A stretch of DNA of 50,370 nt from Pseudoxanthomonas mexicana (GTDB taxonomy: Bacteria; Pseudomonadota; Gammaproteobacteria; Xanthomonadales; Xanthomonadaceae). Positions within the stretch are counted from its first letter, which is position 1, and each line of letters begins with the position of its first letter. A model generated the notes under the pieces. That model searched no databases. It had not been told where the DNA came from and was given only the letters and a program-made list of their open reading frames with translations. Made by a program: the position numbers and the translations under genes. This document shows, piece by piece, positions 38,731-50,293 of this stretch. The stretch spans positions 1-50,370 of the forward strand of contig NZ_LSIF01000007.1 of NCBI RefSeq assembly GCF_001556105.1, written 5' to 3'.

Positions 38731-40527
38731 ATGCACGGTAGTGGTCTGGAGTTGGCGCTGGTGTTCCTGCTGGCCGCGGTCATCGCGGTCCCGGTGTTCA
38801 AGCGCTTCGGGTTGGGGGCGGTGCTGGCCTACCTGGTGGCCGGCGTGGTGCTGGGGCCGGACGGGCTGGCGCTGGTGCGGGATGCTGACCGCATCCTCAA
38901 TGCGGCCGAGATCGGCGTGGTGATGATGCTGTTCGTCATCGGGCTGGAGCTGTCGCCGTCGCGGCTGCGGGTGATGCGCAAGCCGGTGTTCGGCGCCGGC
39001 GGACTGCAGGTGCTGCTGAGTGCGCTGGTACTGGGCGGGATCGCACTGGCATTCGAGCATCACTGGAAGACCGCCCTGGTGATCGGCCTGGGACTGGCAC
39101 TGTCGTCCACCGCGGTCAGCCTGCAGTTGCTCGCCGAGCACAAGGAACTGACCAGCGAACACGGCCGGCTCGGTTTCGCGATCCTGCTGTTCCAGGACCT
39201 GGTGGCGATTCCGCTGCTGGCCGCCATTCCGCTGCTCGGCGGCGCGAAGAACGAGACGCTGACGTGGACGATGGTGTTCCACGCGGTCGGCGCCATCGCG
39301 ATCGTGATCCTCGGTGGCCGGCTGGTGTTGCGGCACCTGTTCCGCGTGGTCGCGCGCACGCGCATGCCGGAGGTGTTCACCGCCACGGCACTGCTGGTGG
39401 TGCTGGGCATCGCCTGGTTCATGCAACTGGCCGGCCTCAGTGCCGGCCTGGGCGCATTCCTGGCCGGCGTACTGTTGTCGGATTCGGAATTCCGCCACGA
39501 ACTGGAATCGCAGATCGATCCGTTCAAGGGTCTGCTGCTGGGCCTGTTCTTCATCGCCGTCGGCATGGACATCGACCTGGATGCGGTGGTCAAGCAGCCG
39601 GAACTGATTACGGCCGGTGTGGTGATCCTGCTGACGGTGAAATTCGGGCTGCTGTTCGGCATCGGCCGCTGGCCCGGGCGGATGGAGCCGCGTGGTGCGC
39701 TGATGCTGGCCGGCACGTTGTGGCTGGGGGGCGAATTCGCCTTCGTCGTCTTCAGCGAAGCCGCCCGCGTGAAGCTGATGGACGCCGAACTGCGCAACCA
39801 GCTGACCGCCATCGTCGGCGTGTCGATGGCGTTGACCCCGTTGCTGCTGCTTGGCCTGCATCGCCTGCTACCGGTCGCGACGACGCGATCGCGTCCCACC
39901 TCACGCGGCTTCGATGAGATTCCCGACGAGCAGCCGCAGGTGCTGATCGCCGGCATGGGGCGCTTCGGCCAGATCGTCGCGCGCCTGCTGACGGCGCAAC
40001 GCATTCCGTTCGTCGCGCTCGAGCACAGTCCGGAAACCGTGGACACCCTGCGGCGGTTCGGCAACATCCGGCTGTACTACGGCGACCCGACGCGGCCCGA
40101 CCTGCTGCGTTCGGCCGGCGCGCAGCACGTGAAGGTGTTCGTGATCGCCGTGGACGATCCCGACACCAACATCAAGGCGACGCGACTGATCCGCCGCATG
40201 TATCCCGATGCGCGCGTGCTGGCGCGCGCGCGCAACCGCCAGCATGCATGGCGGCTGATGGACCTGAGCGCGGAGGCCTACCGCGAGACGTTGGGATCGA
40301 GCCTGGAGATGGCGCAGCAGGTCCTGGTGGAACTGGGCCTGCCACCGGAAACCGCGGCCGAACACACGCGACGCTTTCGCCAGCACGACGAGAAGTTGCT
40401 ACGCGCGCAGTACCTGGTCTACGACGACGACGGCGCGGTGATCCAGACCGCGCGCGATGCGGTCAGCGACCTGGAGAAACTGTTCGAAGCCGATGCGACC
40501 GGCGAGGACGCGCCGCCGGCGAGATAA
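38731..40527 (+). CDS. Kef-type potassium/proton antiporter (CPA2 family)
   Basis: This 598-residue protein has 12 or so membrane helices over the first 390 residues and a C-terminal RCK (KTN) domain starting at VLIAGMGRFGQIVARLL. The phrase SDSEFRHELESQIDPFKGLL followed by GLFFIAVGMDIDL is characteristic of KefB/KefC. These systems release K+ and acidify the cytoplasm when glutathione adducts form, protecting against electrophiles. No kefF/kefG ancillary gene is adjacent. The start has GAGGTG seven bases upstream. KefB and KefC cannot be told apart with certainty here. Confidence 0.92.
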   Translation: MHGSGLELALVFLLAAVIAVPVFKRFGLGAVLAYLVAGVVLGPDGLALVRDADRILNAAEIGVVMMLFVIGLELSPSRLRVMRKPVFGAGGLQVLLSALVLGGIALAFEHHWKTALVIGLGLALSSTAVSLQLLAEHKELTSEHGRLGFAILLFQDLVAIPLLAAIPLLGGAKNETLTWTMVFHAVGAIAIVILGGRLVLRHLFRVVARTRMPEVFTATALLVVLGIAWFMQLAGLSAGLGAFLAGVLLSDSEFRHELESQIDPFKGLLLGLFFIAVGMDIDLDAVVKQPELITAGVVILLTVKFGLLFGIGRWPGRMEPRGALMLAGTLWLGGEFAFVVFSEAARVKLMDAELRNQLTAIVGVSMALTPLLLLGLHRLLPVATTRSRPTSRGFDEIPDEQPQVLIAGMGRFGQIVARLLTAQRIPFVALEHSPETVDTLRRFGNIRLYYGDPTRPDLLRSAGAQHVKVFVIAVDDPDTNIKATRLIRRMYPDARVLARARNRQHAWRLMDLSAEAYRETLGSSLEMAQQVLVELGLPPETAAEHTRRFRQHDEKLLRAQYLVYDDDGAVIQTARDAVSDLEKLFEADATGEDAPPAR

Positions 40528-40537
40528 GGTCGCGCGG

Positions 40538-43500
40538 TCAGCCGCGATCGCGCAGGAACCGCGCCATCGATGCGCCCGCACCCGGCGTGGCGGGGACGAA
40601 TTCGGCCGCCACGTCGATGAAGCCCCGCATCACCGCGATTTCGCGCGGCGTGCGATTCAGCGTGTCGCGCAGTTCGGGATCGGCACCGGCCCGCAGCAGG
40701 CGGCTGACCACGCGCAACAAGCCATGCAGCGACCCCAGGTGCAGCGGACCGAAGCCACGCGGATCCTGCACGTCCAGCGACACGCCCTCGTCGAGCAGGC
40801 GTTCCAGGCCGGCGAGCACCACTTCTTCGTCGCAGGCGGTGCCGGGTTCGGCGCGCGAGCCGAGCAGCAGCAACAGCGGCGTCACGGCACCTGCGGCGAC
40901 CTGCTCGGATTCGGCTCCGGACAGCAGCAGCGTGTCCAGCAACGCCACCAGTCGAGGCTTTTCGCGGGCGGTGAAGCCGTAGAGCGCGGCGCAGTGCAGC
41001 GGCGTCAACCCCTGCGCATCGCCGGCCTGCACGTTGGCGCCCGCGGTGATCAGGCGTGCGGCGATTTCCGGCAGGCCGAGTGCGGCGGCCAGCATCAGCA
41101 CGGTCACGCCACCCGGCAGGCGGTGTTCGATATCGGCACCGGCGGCGAGCAACGCGCCGACGATCTCCATCTGGCGCATGCTCACCGCGGCCGACAATGG
41201 CGTGGCGCCGGTGTTGGCGGCCCGCTGCGGGTCGGCACCGCGTGCAAGCAGCAGTTCCACGGTGGACGCGAACCCGCCACCGGCCGCACGCAACAAGGCC
41301 GTGCATCCCTGCGCATCGGGCGAATCGACATCGAATCCCAGATCCAGCAGGCGACGCACGGCATCGCGGTCACCCGCCACCGCCGCGGCAGGCAGGTCGG
41401 CCGGGCGCAGTGCACGCCGCGGCAACGACCAGATGCGCCAGTCGAGCCAGTCGGCGAGGTCGCGGCGACCACAGGCCAACGCGACCCCGAGCGGCGTCTG
41501 CCCATCCGCCGCGCGCGCGTCGGGCGATGCGCCCTTGGCGATGAGCTGCTTCAGCGCGGTTTCGCGACCCAGCACCGCCGCCAGGTGCAGGGCGGTCATG
41601 CCATGGCTGTCGCGCGCCTCGCGGTCGACACCGATATCGAGCAGCCGGTCGAGCAGCCGCTGCCAGCCCAGGCGCACGGCCAGCGACAGCGCAGGATCGC
41701 CCTGCGATGACGGCGCAAACGGATCAGCGCCGCGTTCCAGCAGGTCCAGCGCGCAGGACTCCAGCGCCCGCGCGGCCTGGTCGTCCGCCGCGCAGGCCGC
41801 CATGAAGCGCGCCAGGCCGCCGGCGCCCGCCGGGGACACGCCGTGCGACAGCAAGGTCGCCAGCGCGGGCATGCCCGACGGGCCTTGCGACAGCAGCGAG
41901 AACAGCACGGTATCGCCGCGCGCATCGCGGCTCTCCGGGCCCGCGCCATGACGCAACAGCCAGGCCAGGCGCACGGGGCGCTGCATTTCGGTGTCGTGCA
42001 GCAGCGCGCCGAGCTCTTCGCGCGAACTCAATCGCGCCAGCGCTTCAAGTCCATCGAACTGGCCGCTCGCCAATCCCTCGCGCAGCAAGGCGGAGGGCGC
42101 GCGGTCCGGCGGCGTCTCGTCGTCGGCCGTCGCCACTGCCGTGGGCAACGCGTAGCCAGGATCCAGCGCCGACACCAGCGCCCAGCGCCCCGCTTCGGCG
42201 GCGACGTCGACCGCCCGCCGGTCCTGCGTGTCGGCCAGTGCGGCATCCACGCCCCACTCCAGCAGGCGGCGCACGAGGGCGGGAGACGCGTGTTCGGCCG
42301 TGCAGGCCAGCGCCAGCGCGGTGCGGCGATCGACGTCCACTGCATGGCGGTCGGCACCTGCAGCGGCCAGTTTTTCCAGCACGGTCATGTGCGCGCCCCG
42401 CGCCGCTTCCAGCCAGGGCGTGCGCTGTTGTCCGTCGCGCGCATGCACGTCTGCCCCGGCGGCGAGCAGCGTCGTGGCGATCTCGGCATGGCCGGCGTAC
42501 GCGGCCTCATGCAGGGCGCTGCGGCGCTGCGCATCGCGTGCATCGACCTTGGCCTTGTGCTTGAGCAGCAACTGGACGCCGGCGGGATCGTCTTCTTCCG
42601 TGGATGCGGCGGCGAGCAGCACCGGCTGCCCGCCGTGTGGATCGGGTCGGGCACCGCGTTCCAGCAGGAACTTCGCCAGCCGCCAGTTGCCGGCCACGCA
42701 GGCCACGCCCAACGGCGTGAGGCCATCGTGGTTCAGCGCATCCAGTTCCGCAGCGGCATCGCGCAACAGCGCCACCACGCCCGGATCGGAACTGCGGGCG
42801 GCATGGTGCAGCGGCGTGTTGCCGTCGGCATCGGCGATGCGGGGATCGGCACCGTTGGCAAGCAGCGTGGTGACGGCATCCGGCCGACCGTGCCAGCTGT
42901 CGCGCGTCGCCGCGAGCAATGGAGTGACGCCCGCATGCGCATGATTGAGGTCGACGCCGTGCGCGATCAGCGTACGCAGCAGGCGCAGGTCGGGCAGTAC
43001 CGCCGCCAGCGCGCCGAGGCTGCGCTGGTCGCGCGCGCCCTCGGCCGGCAGTGCATGCAGGTCCGCGCCCGCTTCGATGAACTCCAGCGCGCGGTCGACG
43101 CGACCACTGCGCGCGGCATCGAACAGCGCCTGCTCCAGATCCAGGACCTGCGCCGGAGCCTCGCCGGTGGGGGCGGCGAACGCCTCGTCGTCGTTATCCG
43201 GCATCTCGACCACCGGCAGCACGCCTGCACCGTCCAATCGCTGGACGCCCCAGTGCAGCACCGGCAGCAGCAGCGCGTAGGCCGCCGCGACACCGGCACG
43301 TGCCGCCTCCGGCACCAGCCAGGTCCACGCCAGGCACAGGCCGCCGCCGACCGCGAGCGACAGCAACGCGGCGACTGCGAGGCCCCGCCACGCATGGAAG
43401 TCGCGCTCCACCAGGCCACGCCAGTGCGCGGACAACGCACCGCCATCGCGTTCCAGCCCGTGCCACAGCGGCCACGTCCGCCACAGCCCCACGATCACCG

Positions 43501-43831
43501 CGCCGATCACGGCGCTGACGCCGAGCGCCGCCGGCAGGCTGCCGCTGTCGTGGAGCGACGCCAGCGGCCAGGCCAGCAATGCCGCACTGGCGGCGAAGGC
43601 GACCGCCCAGGCCAACAGCAACGCGGGGAAGTCTTCCCGCCACGCACGGTCGGGCGCCAGCACGCGCGTGCCGCGCAGCCATGACACGCCCAGCGCGATC
43701 ACCGGTTGCGCCAGGCAGGTCGCGATCGCCGCAACCACGCCCCCCACCCATCCACCGACGCCGGCCAGCAGCAGGCCTGCCAGCAAGGCAACGACGGCAA
43801 CGGGACGGGGCTGCAGGCGCGACTCAGGCAT
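40538..43831 (-). CDS. Large membrane ankyrin-repeat protein
   Basis: This 1097-residue protein starts [20 protein letters not shown]. The first 230 residues contain about six hydrophobic segments, so it is anchored in the inner membrane. After an acidic linker come some 20 ankyrin repeats, each like [20 protein letters not shown] or [20 protein letters not shown]. Several repeats are degenerate, especially around residues 600-700. The ankyrin part probably faces the cytoplasm and binds a partner protein. The start overlaps the ycgL stop by eight bases. It converges with the kef gene at only 10 bases. No enzyme domain is visible. Confidence 0.88.
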   Translation of the reverse strand: MPESRLQPRPVAVVALLAGLLLAGVGGWVGGVVAAIATCLAQPVIALGVSWLRGTRVLAPDRAWREDFPALLLAWAVAFAASAALLAWPLASLHDSGSLPAALGVSAVIGAVIVGLWRTWPLWHGLERDGGALSAHWRGLVERDFHAWRGLAVAALLSLAVGGGLCLAWTWLVPEAARAGVAAAYALLLPVLHWGVQRLDGAGVLPVVEMPDNDDEAFAAPTGEAPAQVLDLEQALFDAARSGRVDRALEFIEAGADLHALPAEGARDQRSLGALAAVLPDLRLLRTLIAHGVDLNHAHAGVTPLLAATRDSWHGRPDAVTTLLANGADPRIADADGNTPLHHAARSSDPGVVALLRDAAAELDALNHDGLTPLGVACVAGNWRLAKFLLERGARPDPHGGQPVLLAAASTEEDDPAGVQLLLKHKAKVDARDAQRRSALHEAAYAGHAEIATTLLAAGADVHARDGQQRTPWLEAARGAHMTVLEKLAAAGADRHAVDVDRRTALALACTAEHASPALVRRLLEWGVDAALADTQDRRAVDVAAEAGRWALVSALDPGYALPTAVATADDETPPDRAPSALLREGLASGQFDGLEALARLSSREELGALLHDTEMQRPVRLAWLLRHGAGPESRDARGDTVLFSLLSQGPSGMPALATLLSHGVSPAGAGGLARFMAACAADDQAARALESCALDLLERGADPFAPSSQGDPALSLAVRLGWQRLLDRLLDIGVDREARDSHGMTALHLAAVLGRETALKQLIAKGASPDARAADGQTPLGVALACGRRDLADWLDWRIWSLPRRALRPADLPAAAVAGDRDAVRRLLDLGFDVDSPDAQGCTALLRAAGGGFASTVELLLARGADPQRAANTGATPLSAAVSMRQMEIVGALLAAGADIEHRLPGGVTVLMLAAALGLPEIAARLITAGANVQAGDAQGLTPLHCAALYGFTAREKPRLVALLDTLLLSGAESEQVAAGAVTPLLLLLGSRAEPGTACDEEVVLAGLERLLDEGVSLDVQDPRGFGPLHLGSLHGLLRVVSRLLRAGADPELRDTLNRTPREIAVMRGFIDVAAEFVPATPGAGASMARFLRDRG

Positions 43832-44081
43832 CGGTACGGACGCGTGGATCGAGTGGTGGCGGGAACTGGACGTGGAAGCCACGCGCGCTCAGGTTCTCGC
43901 GGACGACGGTGGCGTCTTCGCGCGCCAGCGTGCGGTCAGGGGTCAGCGCCACTTCCAGCACGAACGACAGGTCGCCCAACTGGGTGCGCAGCGGTTCGGG
44001 AACGAGGGTGAAGTCATCGCGCTTCGCCAGGTAGACGAACGTGTCGGCCTTGCGCTGGCTCTTGTAGACGTAGGCTTGCAT
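43824..44081 (-). CDS. ycgL: YcgL domain small protein
   Basis: This 85-residue protein starts [20 protein letters not shown] and continues with [19 protein letters not shown] and [15 protein letters not shown], the full YcgL domain. The family is small, soluble and found in gammaproteobacteria; its role is not settled. The in-frame stretch upstream to 44366 is antisense to the S9 peptidase start and was excluded. It overlaps the ankyrin gene start by eight bases, so translation may be coupled. Confidence 0.9.
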   Translation of the reverse strand: MQAYVYKSQRKADTFVYLAKRDDFTLVPEPLRTQLGDLSFVLEVALTPDRTLAREDATVVRENLSARGFHVQFPPPLDPRVRTDA

Positions 44082-44245
44082 CCGCGCGTATCGCGCCCCG
44101 CGAGTGGACAAGCGGGGATTGTGCGGGAAATGCCGTATGCGCGAAACCCGCACCGGGTTCACGCCAGGGCATGACCATCGGCCGCCGGCTCGCGCGGAGG
44201 GGGCTGGTAATCTTGGCCCCTTCACCTCGCAATAACGGATGTCCG

Positions 44246-46612
44246 ATGCGCCCCGCCCTGCTCGCCTTGCTGCTGCCGCTCGCCCTTGCCCCCTCGGCAC
44301 ATGCCCAGACGTCCACGCCGTTGACGATCGAACAGGCGATGGCCGAACCGGACTGGATCGGGCCACCGGTCGAGCGCGCGTGGTGGGCCTGGGACGGCAA
44401 GCAGGTGCAGTACGAGCTCAAGCGCGACAACAGCGTCGTGCGCGACACCTTCGAACAATCGCTGGATGGCGCCGTCGCGCGCCGCGTCGGCGACGACCAG
44501 CGGGCCGCGCTGGATGCCGCGAACCCGATCTACGACGCGACCCGGCAGCGCATGCTGCTGTCGCGCAACGGCGACCTGTTCGTGCGCGACCTGCGCAACG
44601 GCTCGCTGACCCAGGTCACACGCACCAACGAGGCCGAACAGCAGGCCCGCTTCGCCCAGGACGGCGCGGTGATCTGGCGCGCAGGGGCCACGTGGTATCG
44701 CTGGACCGCCGGCAGCGGCACGTCCACGGTCGCCGAGCTCAAGGCCGAGCGCGATCCGCTGGCTCCGCCCAAAGCCGATGCCCTGCGCGAGCAGCAGCTG
44801 CGCACGATCCGCACGCTCGCCGACGACCGCGCCCAGCGCGAGGAGGCGCAGAAGCAGGCCGACACCTGGCGCAAGGCCGACAGCACCCGCGCAGCGGCAC
44901 CCATCTACCTGGGCGCCGAGGTGGAGATCGAATCCAGCTCGCTGTCGCCGAATGGCCGCTGGCTGCTGGTGGTGACGCGCAAGAAGGGCGCCGATGCCGG
45001 GCAAGGCGGCAAGATGCCGATGTACGTGACCGAATCCGGCTACGAGGAATTCCAGAACGTGCGCACCCGCGTGGGCCGCAATGCGCCGGTGCCGCATGCG
45101 CTGTGGCGCGTGGACCTGGCCGACGGCAGCGTGAAGCCGCTCGCGTTCGATTCCCTGCCCGGCATCGACAAGGACCCGCTGGCCGCGCTGCGCAAGAAAG
45201 CCGGCCAGGAACCGCTGAAGGGCAACCGCGACGTGCGGGTGGAAGGTGGCCGCGAGGGCGATGCCGTGGCCTGGACGAACGACGGCACCCAGGTCGCCGT
45301 GCAGGTCCACGCGGTGGACAACAAGGATCGCTGGATCGCCACGGTCGATCTGCCGGGCGCCCGCCTGCAGCCGCGCCATCGGCTGACGGACGATGCCTGG
45401 ATCAACTGGGCCTTCAACGAATTCGGCTGGCTGCCCGACAGCCGCACGCTGTGGCTGCTGTCCGAGGAGTCCGGTTACTCGCATCTCTACACCGCCACCG
45501 GCACGGAGAAGTTCCGAGCACGCACGAGCGGCAAGTGGGAAGTCTCCGAGCCGGAGATCGCGCCGGACGGCAACGGTTTCCTGTTCCTCTGCAATCGCGC
45601 GTGGCCGGGCGACTACGAAGTCTGCAAGCTCGATCTTGCGAGCAACGCGCTGCGCGAGGTCACCGCACTGGACGGTGTGGAGAACTTCAGCACATCGCCC
45701 GATGGTCGTCAGTTGCTGGTACGCCACTCGCGCAGCTACACGCCGGCGCAGCTGTCGGTGCTGGGCATCGAAGGCGGAAGCGCAAAGCCGCTGACCGATA
45801 CCCGCACGGCCGCCTTCAAGGCACGGGAGTGGATCGAGCCGCAGTACGTGCAGGTGCCGTCGAAGCATGGTGCCGGCGTCGTCTGGGGCAAGTACTACGG
45901 CCCGAAGACGATGGATCCCGGCAGGCGCTATCCCATCGTGATGTTCGTGCACGGCGCGGGCTACCTGCAGAACGTCACCGCGCGCTATCCGAACTACTTC
46001 CGCGAGCAGATGTTCCACCAGCTACTGGTGGAGCGCGGCTACGTCGTGCTGGACCTGGACTACCGCGCCAGCGAGGGTTACGGCCGCGACTGGCGCACCG
46101 CGATCTACCGCAACATGGGCCATCCGGAACTCGAGGATTACCTGGACGGGCTGGACTGGCTGGTCGAGCAGAAGCAGGGAGACCGCGACCGCGCCGGCAT
46201 CTACGGCGGCAGCTATGGCGGCTTCATGACGTTCATGGCGCTGTTCCGCGAGCCCGGCAAATTCAAGGCCGGTGCCGCGCTGCGTCCGGTGGTGGACTGG
46301 ACGCAGTACAACCACGAGTACACCAGCAACATCCTCAACACGCCCGAGCTGGACCCGGAGGCGTACCGTGCGTCGTCGCCCATCGAGTACGCCGCCGGCC
46401 TGCAGGACCACCTGCTGATCGCGCACGGCATGATCGACGACAACGTGTTCTTCAAGGACTCGGTGGTGCTGACGCAGAAGCTGATCGAACTGCGCAAGGA
46501 CGACTGGGAACTGGCGGCCTATCCGCTGGAACGGCACGGCTTCACGCGGTCGGACTCGTGGCTGGACGAATACAAGCGCGTGCTCAAGCTGTTCGAGCAG
46601 AATCTGAAATAG
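44246..46612 (+). CDS. Secreted S9 family prolyl oligopeptidase / dipeptidyl-peptidase IV-like enzyme
   Basis: This 788-residue protein has a signal peptide ([20 protein letters not shown]). The N-terminal half is the beta-propeller ([40 protein letters not shown]). The C-terminal hydrolase domain carries Ser656 in YGGSYGGFM, Asp731 in HGMIDDNVF and His764 in LERHGF, spaced as in dipeptidyl-peptidase IV. The enzyme would trim peptides in the periplasm or outside the cell. The chosen ATG has the signal peptide directly behind it; the longer upstream frame overlaps the promoter of the divergent ycgL. A small membrane protein gene follows after three bases. Confidence 0.93.
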   Translation: MRPALLALLLPLALAPSAHAQTSTPLTIEQAMAEPDWIGPPVERAWWAWDGKQVQYELKRDNSVVRDTFEQSLDGAVARRVGDDQRAALDAANPIYDATRQRMLLSRNGDLFVRDLRNGSLTQVTRTNEAEQQARFAQDGAVIWRAGATWYRWTAGSGTSTVAELKAERDPLAPPKADALREQQLRTIRTLADDRAQREEAQKQADTWRKADSTRAAAPIYLGAEVEIESSSLSPNGRWLLVVTRKKGADAGQGGKMPMYVTESGYEEFQNVRTRVGRNAPVPHALWRVDLADGSVKPLAFDSLPGIDKDPLAALRKKAGQEPLKGNRDVRVEGGREGDAVAWTNDGTQVAVQVHAVDNKDRWIATVDLPGARLQPRHRLTDDAWINWAFNEFGWLPDSRTLWLLSEESGYSHLYTATGTEKFRARTSGKWEVSEPEIAPDGNGFLFLCNRAWPGDYEVCKLDLASNALREVTALDGVENFSTSPDGRQLLVRHSRSYTPAQLSVLGIEGGSAKPLTDTRTAAFKAREWIEPQYVQVPSKHGAGVVWGKYYGPKTMDPGRRYPIVMFVHGAGYLQNVTARYPNYFREQMFHQLLVERGYVVLDLDYRASEGYGRDWRTAIYRNMGHPELEDYLDGLDWLVEQKQGDRDRAGIYGGSYGGFMTFMALFREPGKFKAGAALRPVVDWTQYNHEYTSNILNTPELDPEAYRASSPIEYAAGLQDHLLIAHGMIDDNVFFKDSVVLTQKLIELRKDDWELAAYPLERHGFTRSDSWLDEYKRVLKLFEQNLK

Positions 46613-46615
46613 CCG

Positions 46616-47176
46616 ATGGCCTCGGTTCCGGCCAGCGCGGGTTCGGCGTTCGTCACCGTCACGGCGAAAGTGTCGATCGCGATCGGCATCGTCGCCACGC
46701 TGTACGCCGCGATGCAGGTCATCGCGGCGCTGCTGCTGCTCGGGCAGGTCGATCTCGACACGGTACTCGGCTTCCTGGCGACACAATCAGCGCCTGCCCC
46801 CGTGCTGTGGGTACTCACGCACCTCACGACGATCGCCGTCGGCTTCCTGCTGGTCTCCGCTGCGTTCCTGGCGGTGTCGGTCGGCCTGCTGCGCCGTCGT
46901 GCGTGGGGATGGTGGGGCTTCGTGGTTTTCATGGTCATGGGCGCAGCGGCCAACTTCGCCGGCATCGCGGCAGTCGATGGCGCGTTCTCCTGGGCGCAGG
47001 CGTTGCCGCCGCAACCCGGAATGGAGCAGATGCGAAGTGAACTCGCCGCGCTGCGCGTCATGTCACTGGCCGCGATGTGGGTGACGGCGCTCGTGTTCGC
47101 CGTACTGCACGGACTGGTGGTCTGGCAACTTTGCCGACCCGACGTGCGTGCAGAGTTCGATATTCGCGTGAGTTGA
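46616..47176 (+). CDS. Small membrane protein of unknown function, four predicted helices
   Basis: This 186-residue protein has four hydrophobic segments: SIAIGIVATLYAAMQVIAAL, TTIAVGFLLVSAAFLAVSVG, GWWGFVVFMVMGAAANFAGI and MWVTALVFAVLHGLVVW. There is a short Pro/Gln loop between the third and fourth. I do not recognise a family. It starts three bases after the S9 peptidase stop, so it is probably cotranscribed. Confidence 0.75.
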   Translation: MASVPASAGSAFVTVTAKVSIAIGIVATLYAAMQVIAALLLLGQVDLDTVLGFLATQSAPAPVLWVLTHLTTIAVGFLLVSAAFLAVSVGLLRRRAWGWWGFVVFMVMGAAANFAGIAAVDGAFSWAQALPPQPGMEQMRSELAALRVMSLAAMWVTALVFAVLHGLVVWQLCRPDVRAEFDIRVS

Positions 47177-47234
47177 GGTTCGCGCGTAGAGCACCGCGGA
47201 TAATGCATCTCCCTGCACGAGGCGATGCATCTTC

Positions 47235-48758
47235 ATGTCACGAAAACTCCCGGCGTTCGCCGTCTTTGCGTCGCTCCTTCTGACCTCTGCCTGGGCCCGC
47301 GCCGCAGACGTGGCATGCGGCCTCTATCAGGATCGCGACAAGCCCGATGCCCGCTTGATCATCGAGAGCGCAACCCACGCCAGCGAACGCAGTTCCACCG
47401 TTGCACCTCGCCACTATCAGTACCGTCGCGCCGGCGATGCCCTGTACATGGTCGACCTGGATGCGGGGTACGTCTCCCGCTTCACGGTGCATCCGGACGC
47501 CCGCCTGAGCGACGAAGCCGGATTCAACCACTATGCATTGGTCCAGCAGACGGAGTGCGCCGCGGTGGTTCCTCCCACGCCCGGGCACACGTGCCGCGCC
47601 GATCTCACCGCCTGTGCGGAACGCGTCTACGATGCCGACGAAGCCACGCTGGGCCGCTGGTGCACGGTAGAAGCGCTGCCTTTCGCCTGCGACAAGCTGA
47701 TCGATCTCTACCGGCGTCAAGCCAAGACGCCCCGCCCGCAAGACCCCTCACCCGAGATGCCCGCCGCATGCGACGAGCGCAGCCCGGCATTTTCCAAGCA
47801 GGAGTGCCTGGCCAAGGTCGAACAGCTGATGGGCCAGTCAATCGCCAGCGGCATGCTGGACGCGGTGGCCGGCATGTCCGCCGACCAACCGACGCTGCCG
47901 CCACTGCAGCTCGACCAGGCCGCCTCGATGTGTGCCGACACCGGATCGGCCACCGTCTGCAACAGCGCGGCCAGCGTATTGTGGAATGCCGGCCGCTACC
48001 TGCAGGCACGCAGCGCACTGGAACTCGCATGCGCTCAGGGAGAGGACGCCGACGCCTGCGTCCATGCCGAAGCGCTGCTGGCATTGGATGCACGGGACGA
48101 GCGAGCCGCGCCAGCGAGCAGCTTGCCATGTGGCCGATTCGTGGCCGCCACCGGTTTGTTGTCCGAGCTCGGCTTCGGGGACCGAGGCCTGGTGGAGGGC
48201 ACGGTCGGCAGCCGCTTGCGAGCACGCCTTCAGGATGGCCTGGTCCGGATACGCCACGACAAGGGCGGCGATTTCGTGTTCCGGATACTGGATACGAATC
48301 GGCTGCTGGGTATCGACAGCTGGAACGAATTCTCCCTTTACGAACGTCAGGGTGCAGCGGCGACGTGCAGTGCACCGATGACGTATGAGGAAGTCCCGCT
48401 GCAAGCGGATTGCCCGGCGATCCTGCAGCCCGGCGGCGCACAGACCTGCTGCGATGCGGGCAAGCTGCAGGGGTGCAACGCCCTCGGCCACCAGCATGCA
48501 TTGAGCGGCGACTGGGTGTCCGCCAAGCCCCATTACCTGAAAGTGTGCGAGGCAGGCGTTCGTGCGGGCTGCGAGAACCTGCTGCAACTGTACGTCAACG
48601 CCAACGACGATGACGTTGCGGCATCACTGGACGCCATCTGCGCGCGCCGGCCCACGCACGTCGCCTGCGATGTAAAGGAAACCGCCAACTGGGAGGCGCT
48701 CGGCATGGCCCGCGCGATCCGACAGTTGAGCGACGAAGCGGATGCCGAGCGCGATTGA
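47235..48758 (+). CDS. Secreted cysteine-rich protein of unknown function
   Basis: This 507-residue protein has a signal peptide ([20 protein letters not shown], then ARAA). The mature part has about two dozen Cys, often spaced about 35 residues apart in helical segments such as [20 protein letters not shown] and [20 protein letters not shown]. This is the pattern of Sel1/TPR-like repeats closed by disulfides, as in some secreted Cys-rich repeat proteins. The middle ([20 protein letters not shown]) looks like a separate domain. I recognise no enzyme motif. It follows the membrane protein by 58 bases and overlaps no other gene. Confidence 0.7.
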   Translation: MSRKLPAFAVFASLLLTSAWARAADVACGLYQDRDKPDARLIIESATHASERSSTVAPRHYQYRRAGDALYMVDLDAGYVSRFTVHPDARLSDEAGFNHYALVQQTECAAVVPPTPGHTCRADLTACAERVYDADEATLGRWCTVEALPFACDKLIDLYRRQAKTPRPQDPSPEMPAACDERSPAFSKQECLAKVEQLMGQSIASGMLDAVAGMSADQPTLPPLQLDQAASMCADTGSATVCNSAASVLWNAGRYLQARSALELACAQGEDADACVHAEALLALDARDERAAPASSLPCGRFVAATGLLSELGFGDRGLVEGTVGSRLRARLQDGLVRIRHDKGGDFVFRILDTNRLLGIDSWNEFSLYERQGAAATCSAPMTYEEVPLQADCPAILQPGGAQTCCDAGKLQGCNALGHQHALSGDWVSAKPHYLKVCEAGVRAGCENLLQLYVNANDDDVAASLDAICARRPTHVACDVKETANWEALGMARAIRQLSDEADAERD

Positions 48759-48805
48759 CCCCCTTGATGGCGTGTCGCCTCGTGCTGCCCGGTAGAATGA
48801 ACACC

Positions 48806-49735
48806 ATGAACGACATCACGCCCGTCCGCGACTACCTCATCGACCTGCAGGACCGCATCTGCGCCGCCATCGAAACCGCCGACGGTAGCGCACGCTTCCG
48901 CGAGGATGCATGGGCGCGCCCAGCGGGCGATGCCTCGCCCATCCGTGGTGGCGGTCGCACTCGCGTACTGCGCGACGGTGCGGTCTTCGAACAGGCGGGC
49001 ATCGGGTTCTCCGACGTGTCGGGCGACAAGCTGCCACCCTCCGCGTCCGCCCATCGGCCGGAACTTGCCGGCGCGTCCTGGCGCGCCGTGGGGGTGTCGT
49101 TGGTATTCCACCCACGCAATCCCCGCCTGCCGACCACACACGCCAACGTGCGCCATTTTCGCGCCGAGCGCGATGGCGAAACCGTCGCGTGGTGGTTCGG
49201 CGGCGGTTTCGACCTGACGCCGTTCTATCCGGTCGACGAAGACGTCCGCCACTGGCACCAGACCGCACGCGACCTCTGCGAACCCTTCGGTGGACAGGCC
49301 CGCTATGAAGCGCACAAGCAGTGGTGCGATGAGTACTTCTTCCTCAAGCATCGCAACGAGACGCGCGGTATTGGCGGCCTGTTCTTCGACGACCTGAGCG
49401 ATGACTTCGACCGCGACTTCGCGTATCTCCGCGCCGTGGGCAACGGCTTCCTCGACGCCTACCTGCCCATCGTCACGCGCCGAAAGGATGCGCACTACGG
49501 CGAACGCGAGCGGGAATTCCAGTTGTATCGCCGCGGCCGCTATGTCGAGTTCAACCTGGTGTACGACCGCGGCACGTTGTTCGGACTGCAGAGCGGGGGG
49601 CGCGCCGAGTCCATCCTGATGAGCCTGCCGCCACGGGTGCGCTGGGAGTATGGCTACGCGCCCGAGGCCGGCAGCGACGAACAGCGACTACTCGACTACC
49701 TACGGCCACGCGACTGGCTGGCCGAGCCGGCCTGA
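48806..49735 (+). CDS. hemF: Oxygen-dependent coproporphyrinogen-III oxidase
   Basis: HemF decarboxylates coproporphyrinogen III to protoporphyrinogen IX in haem synthesis, using oxygen. The 309-residue protein shows [54 protein letters not shown] and [20 protein letters not shown], all family blocks. The ATG at 48806 is preferred because GGTAG lies about 10 bases upstream; an ATG three codons earlier is possible. It converges with the DUF421 gene across 18 bases. Confidence 0.97.
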   Translation: MNDITPVRDYLIDLQDRICAAIETADGSARFREDAWARPAGDASPIRGGGRTRVLRDGAVFEQAGIGFSDVSGDKLPPSASAHRPELAGASWRAVGVSLVFHPRNPRLPTTHANVRHFRAERDGETVAWWFGGGFDLTPFYPVDEDVRHWHQTARDLCEPFGGQARYEAHKQWCDEYFFLKHRNETRGIGGLFFDDLSDDFDRDFAYLRAVGNGFLDAYLPIVTRRKDAHYGEREREFQLYRRGRYVEFNLVYDRGTLFGLQSGGRAESILMSLPPRVRWEYGYAPEAGSDEQRLLDYLRPRDWLAEPA

Positions 49736-49753
49736 GTTCAACGACGGGCGCGA

Positions 49754-50245
49754 CTAGGACGGTTGTCGCGCCACCACGGTGATATGTCCGTTGTTCTCCA
49801 GCACCGCCAGGCGGATGTCGTCCAGGTCCAGGCAACCGGCGTCGCGCATGGCCTTGTCGAAGTCCTCACGACTGATCAGCTCACGCCGCAACACGTCGCG
49901 ATAGACCTGCCCGTCCCGCGCCAGTAATACCGGCGAGCCCTCCACCCAGCGCTCCACCTTCGGCGATCGCGCCGACAGGAAGCCGACGATCCAGTTCAAA
50001 CCGATCAGCGTGGCCGCGAGCAGCAGGCCACCGCCAACGGAGGTGTCCTGGCCAAGCAATGCGTTCTGCACCGCGTTGCCGAGCAGTACGACCAACAGCA
50101 TGTCGAACGGCGTGAACTGGCCCATCGCCCGCTTGCCGGTCATGCGGATCATCGCCAGCAGGATGAAATACACCACGCAGGCCCGCAGTACGAACGCCCA
50201 CCACGGCATGGCGAGTTGGAACATCTCGGCAAACGTCGCGCTCAT
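49754..50245 (-). CDS. DUF421 (YetF-like) membrane protein
   Basis: This 163-residue protein has two or three N-terminal helices (WWAFVLRACVVYFILLAMIR, TPFDMLLVVLLGNAVQNALL, LLLAATLIGLNWIVGFL). The phrase RMTGKRAMGQFTPFDMLLVV is the DUF421 signature, and the cytoplasmic part has ELISREDFDKAMRDAGCLDL. The family is widespread and its function unknown; the B. subtilis relatives are linked to spore or envelope properties. The gene is complete, with its start 49 bases before a large inverted repeat. Confidence 0.9.
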   Translation of the reverse strand: MSATFAEMFQLAMPWWAFVLRACVVYFILLAMIRMTGKRAMGQFTPFDMLLVVLLGNAVQNALLGQDTSVGGGLLLAATLIGLNWIVGFLSARSPKVERWVEGSPVLLARDGQVYRDVLRRELISREDFDKAMRDAGCLDLDDIRLAVLENNGHITVVARQPS

Positions 50246-50293
50246 GCGTCACCCCCGCGGCATAGGACTGCGCGCACGGTAGCGCACGCGACC

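Noticed and set aside
41843..43684. A 613-codon rightward frame opposite the ankyrin gene
   Set aside because: Its repetitive Gln/Arg/His content is the antisense image of the ankyrin repeats.
44239..47040. A 933-codon rightward frame overlapping the S9 peptidase
   Set aside because: It is the same strand in another frame, Arg/Ala-rich and without motifs; the S9 frame has signal peptide and catalytic triad.
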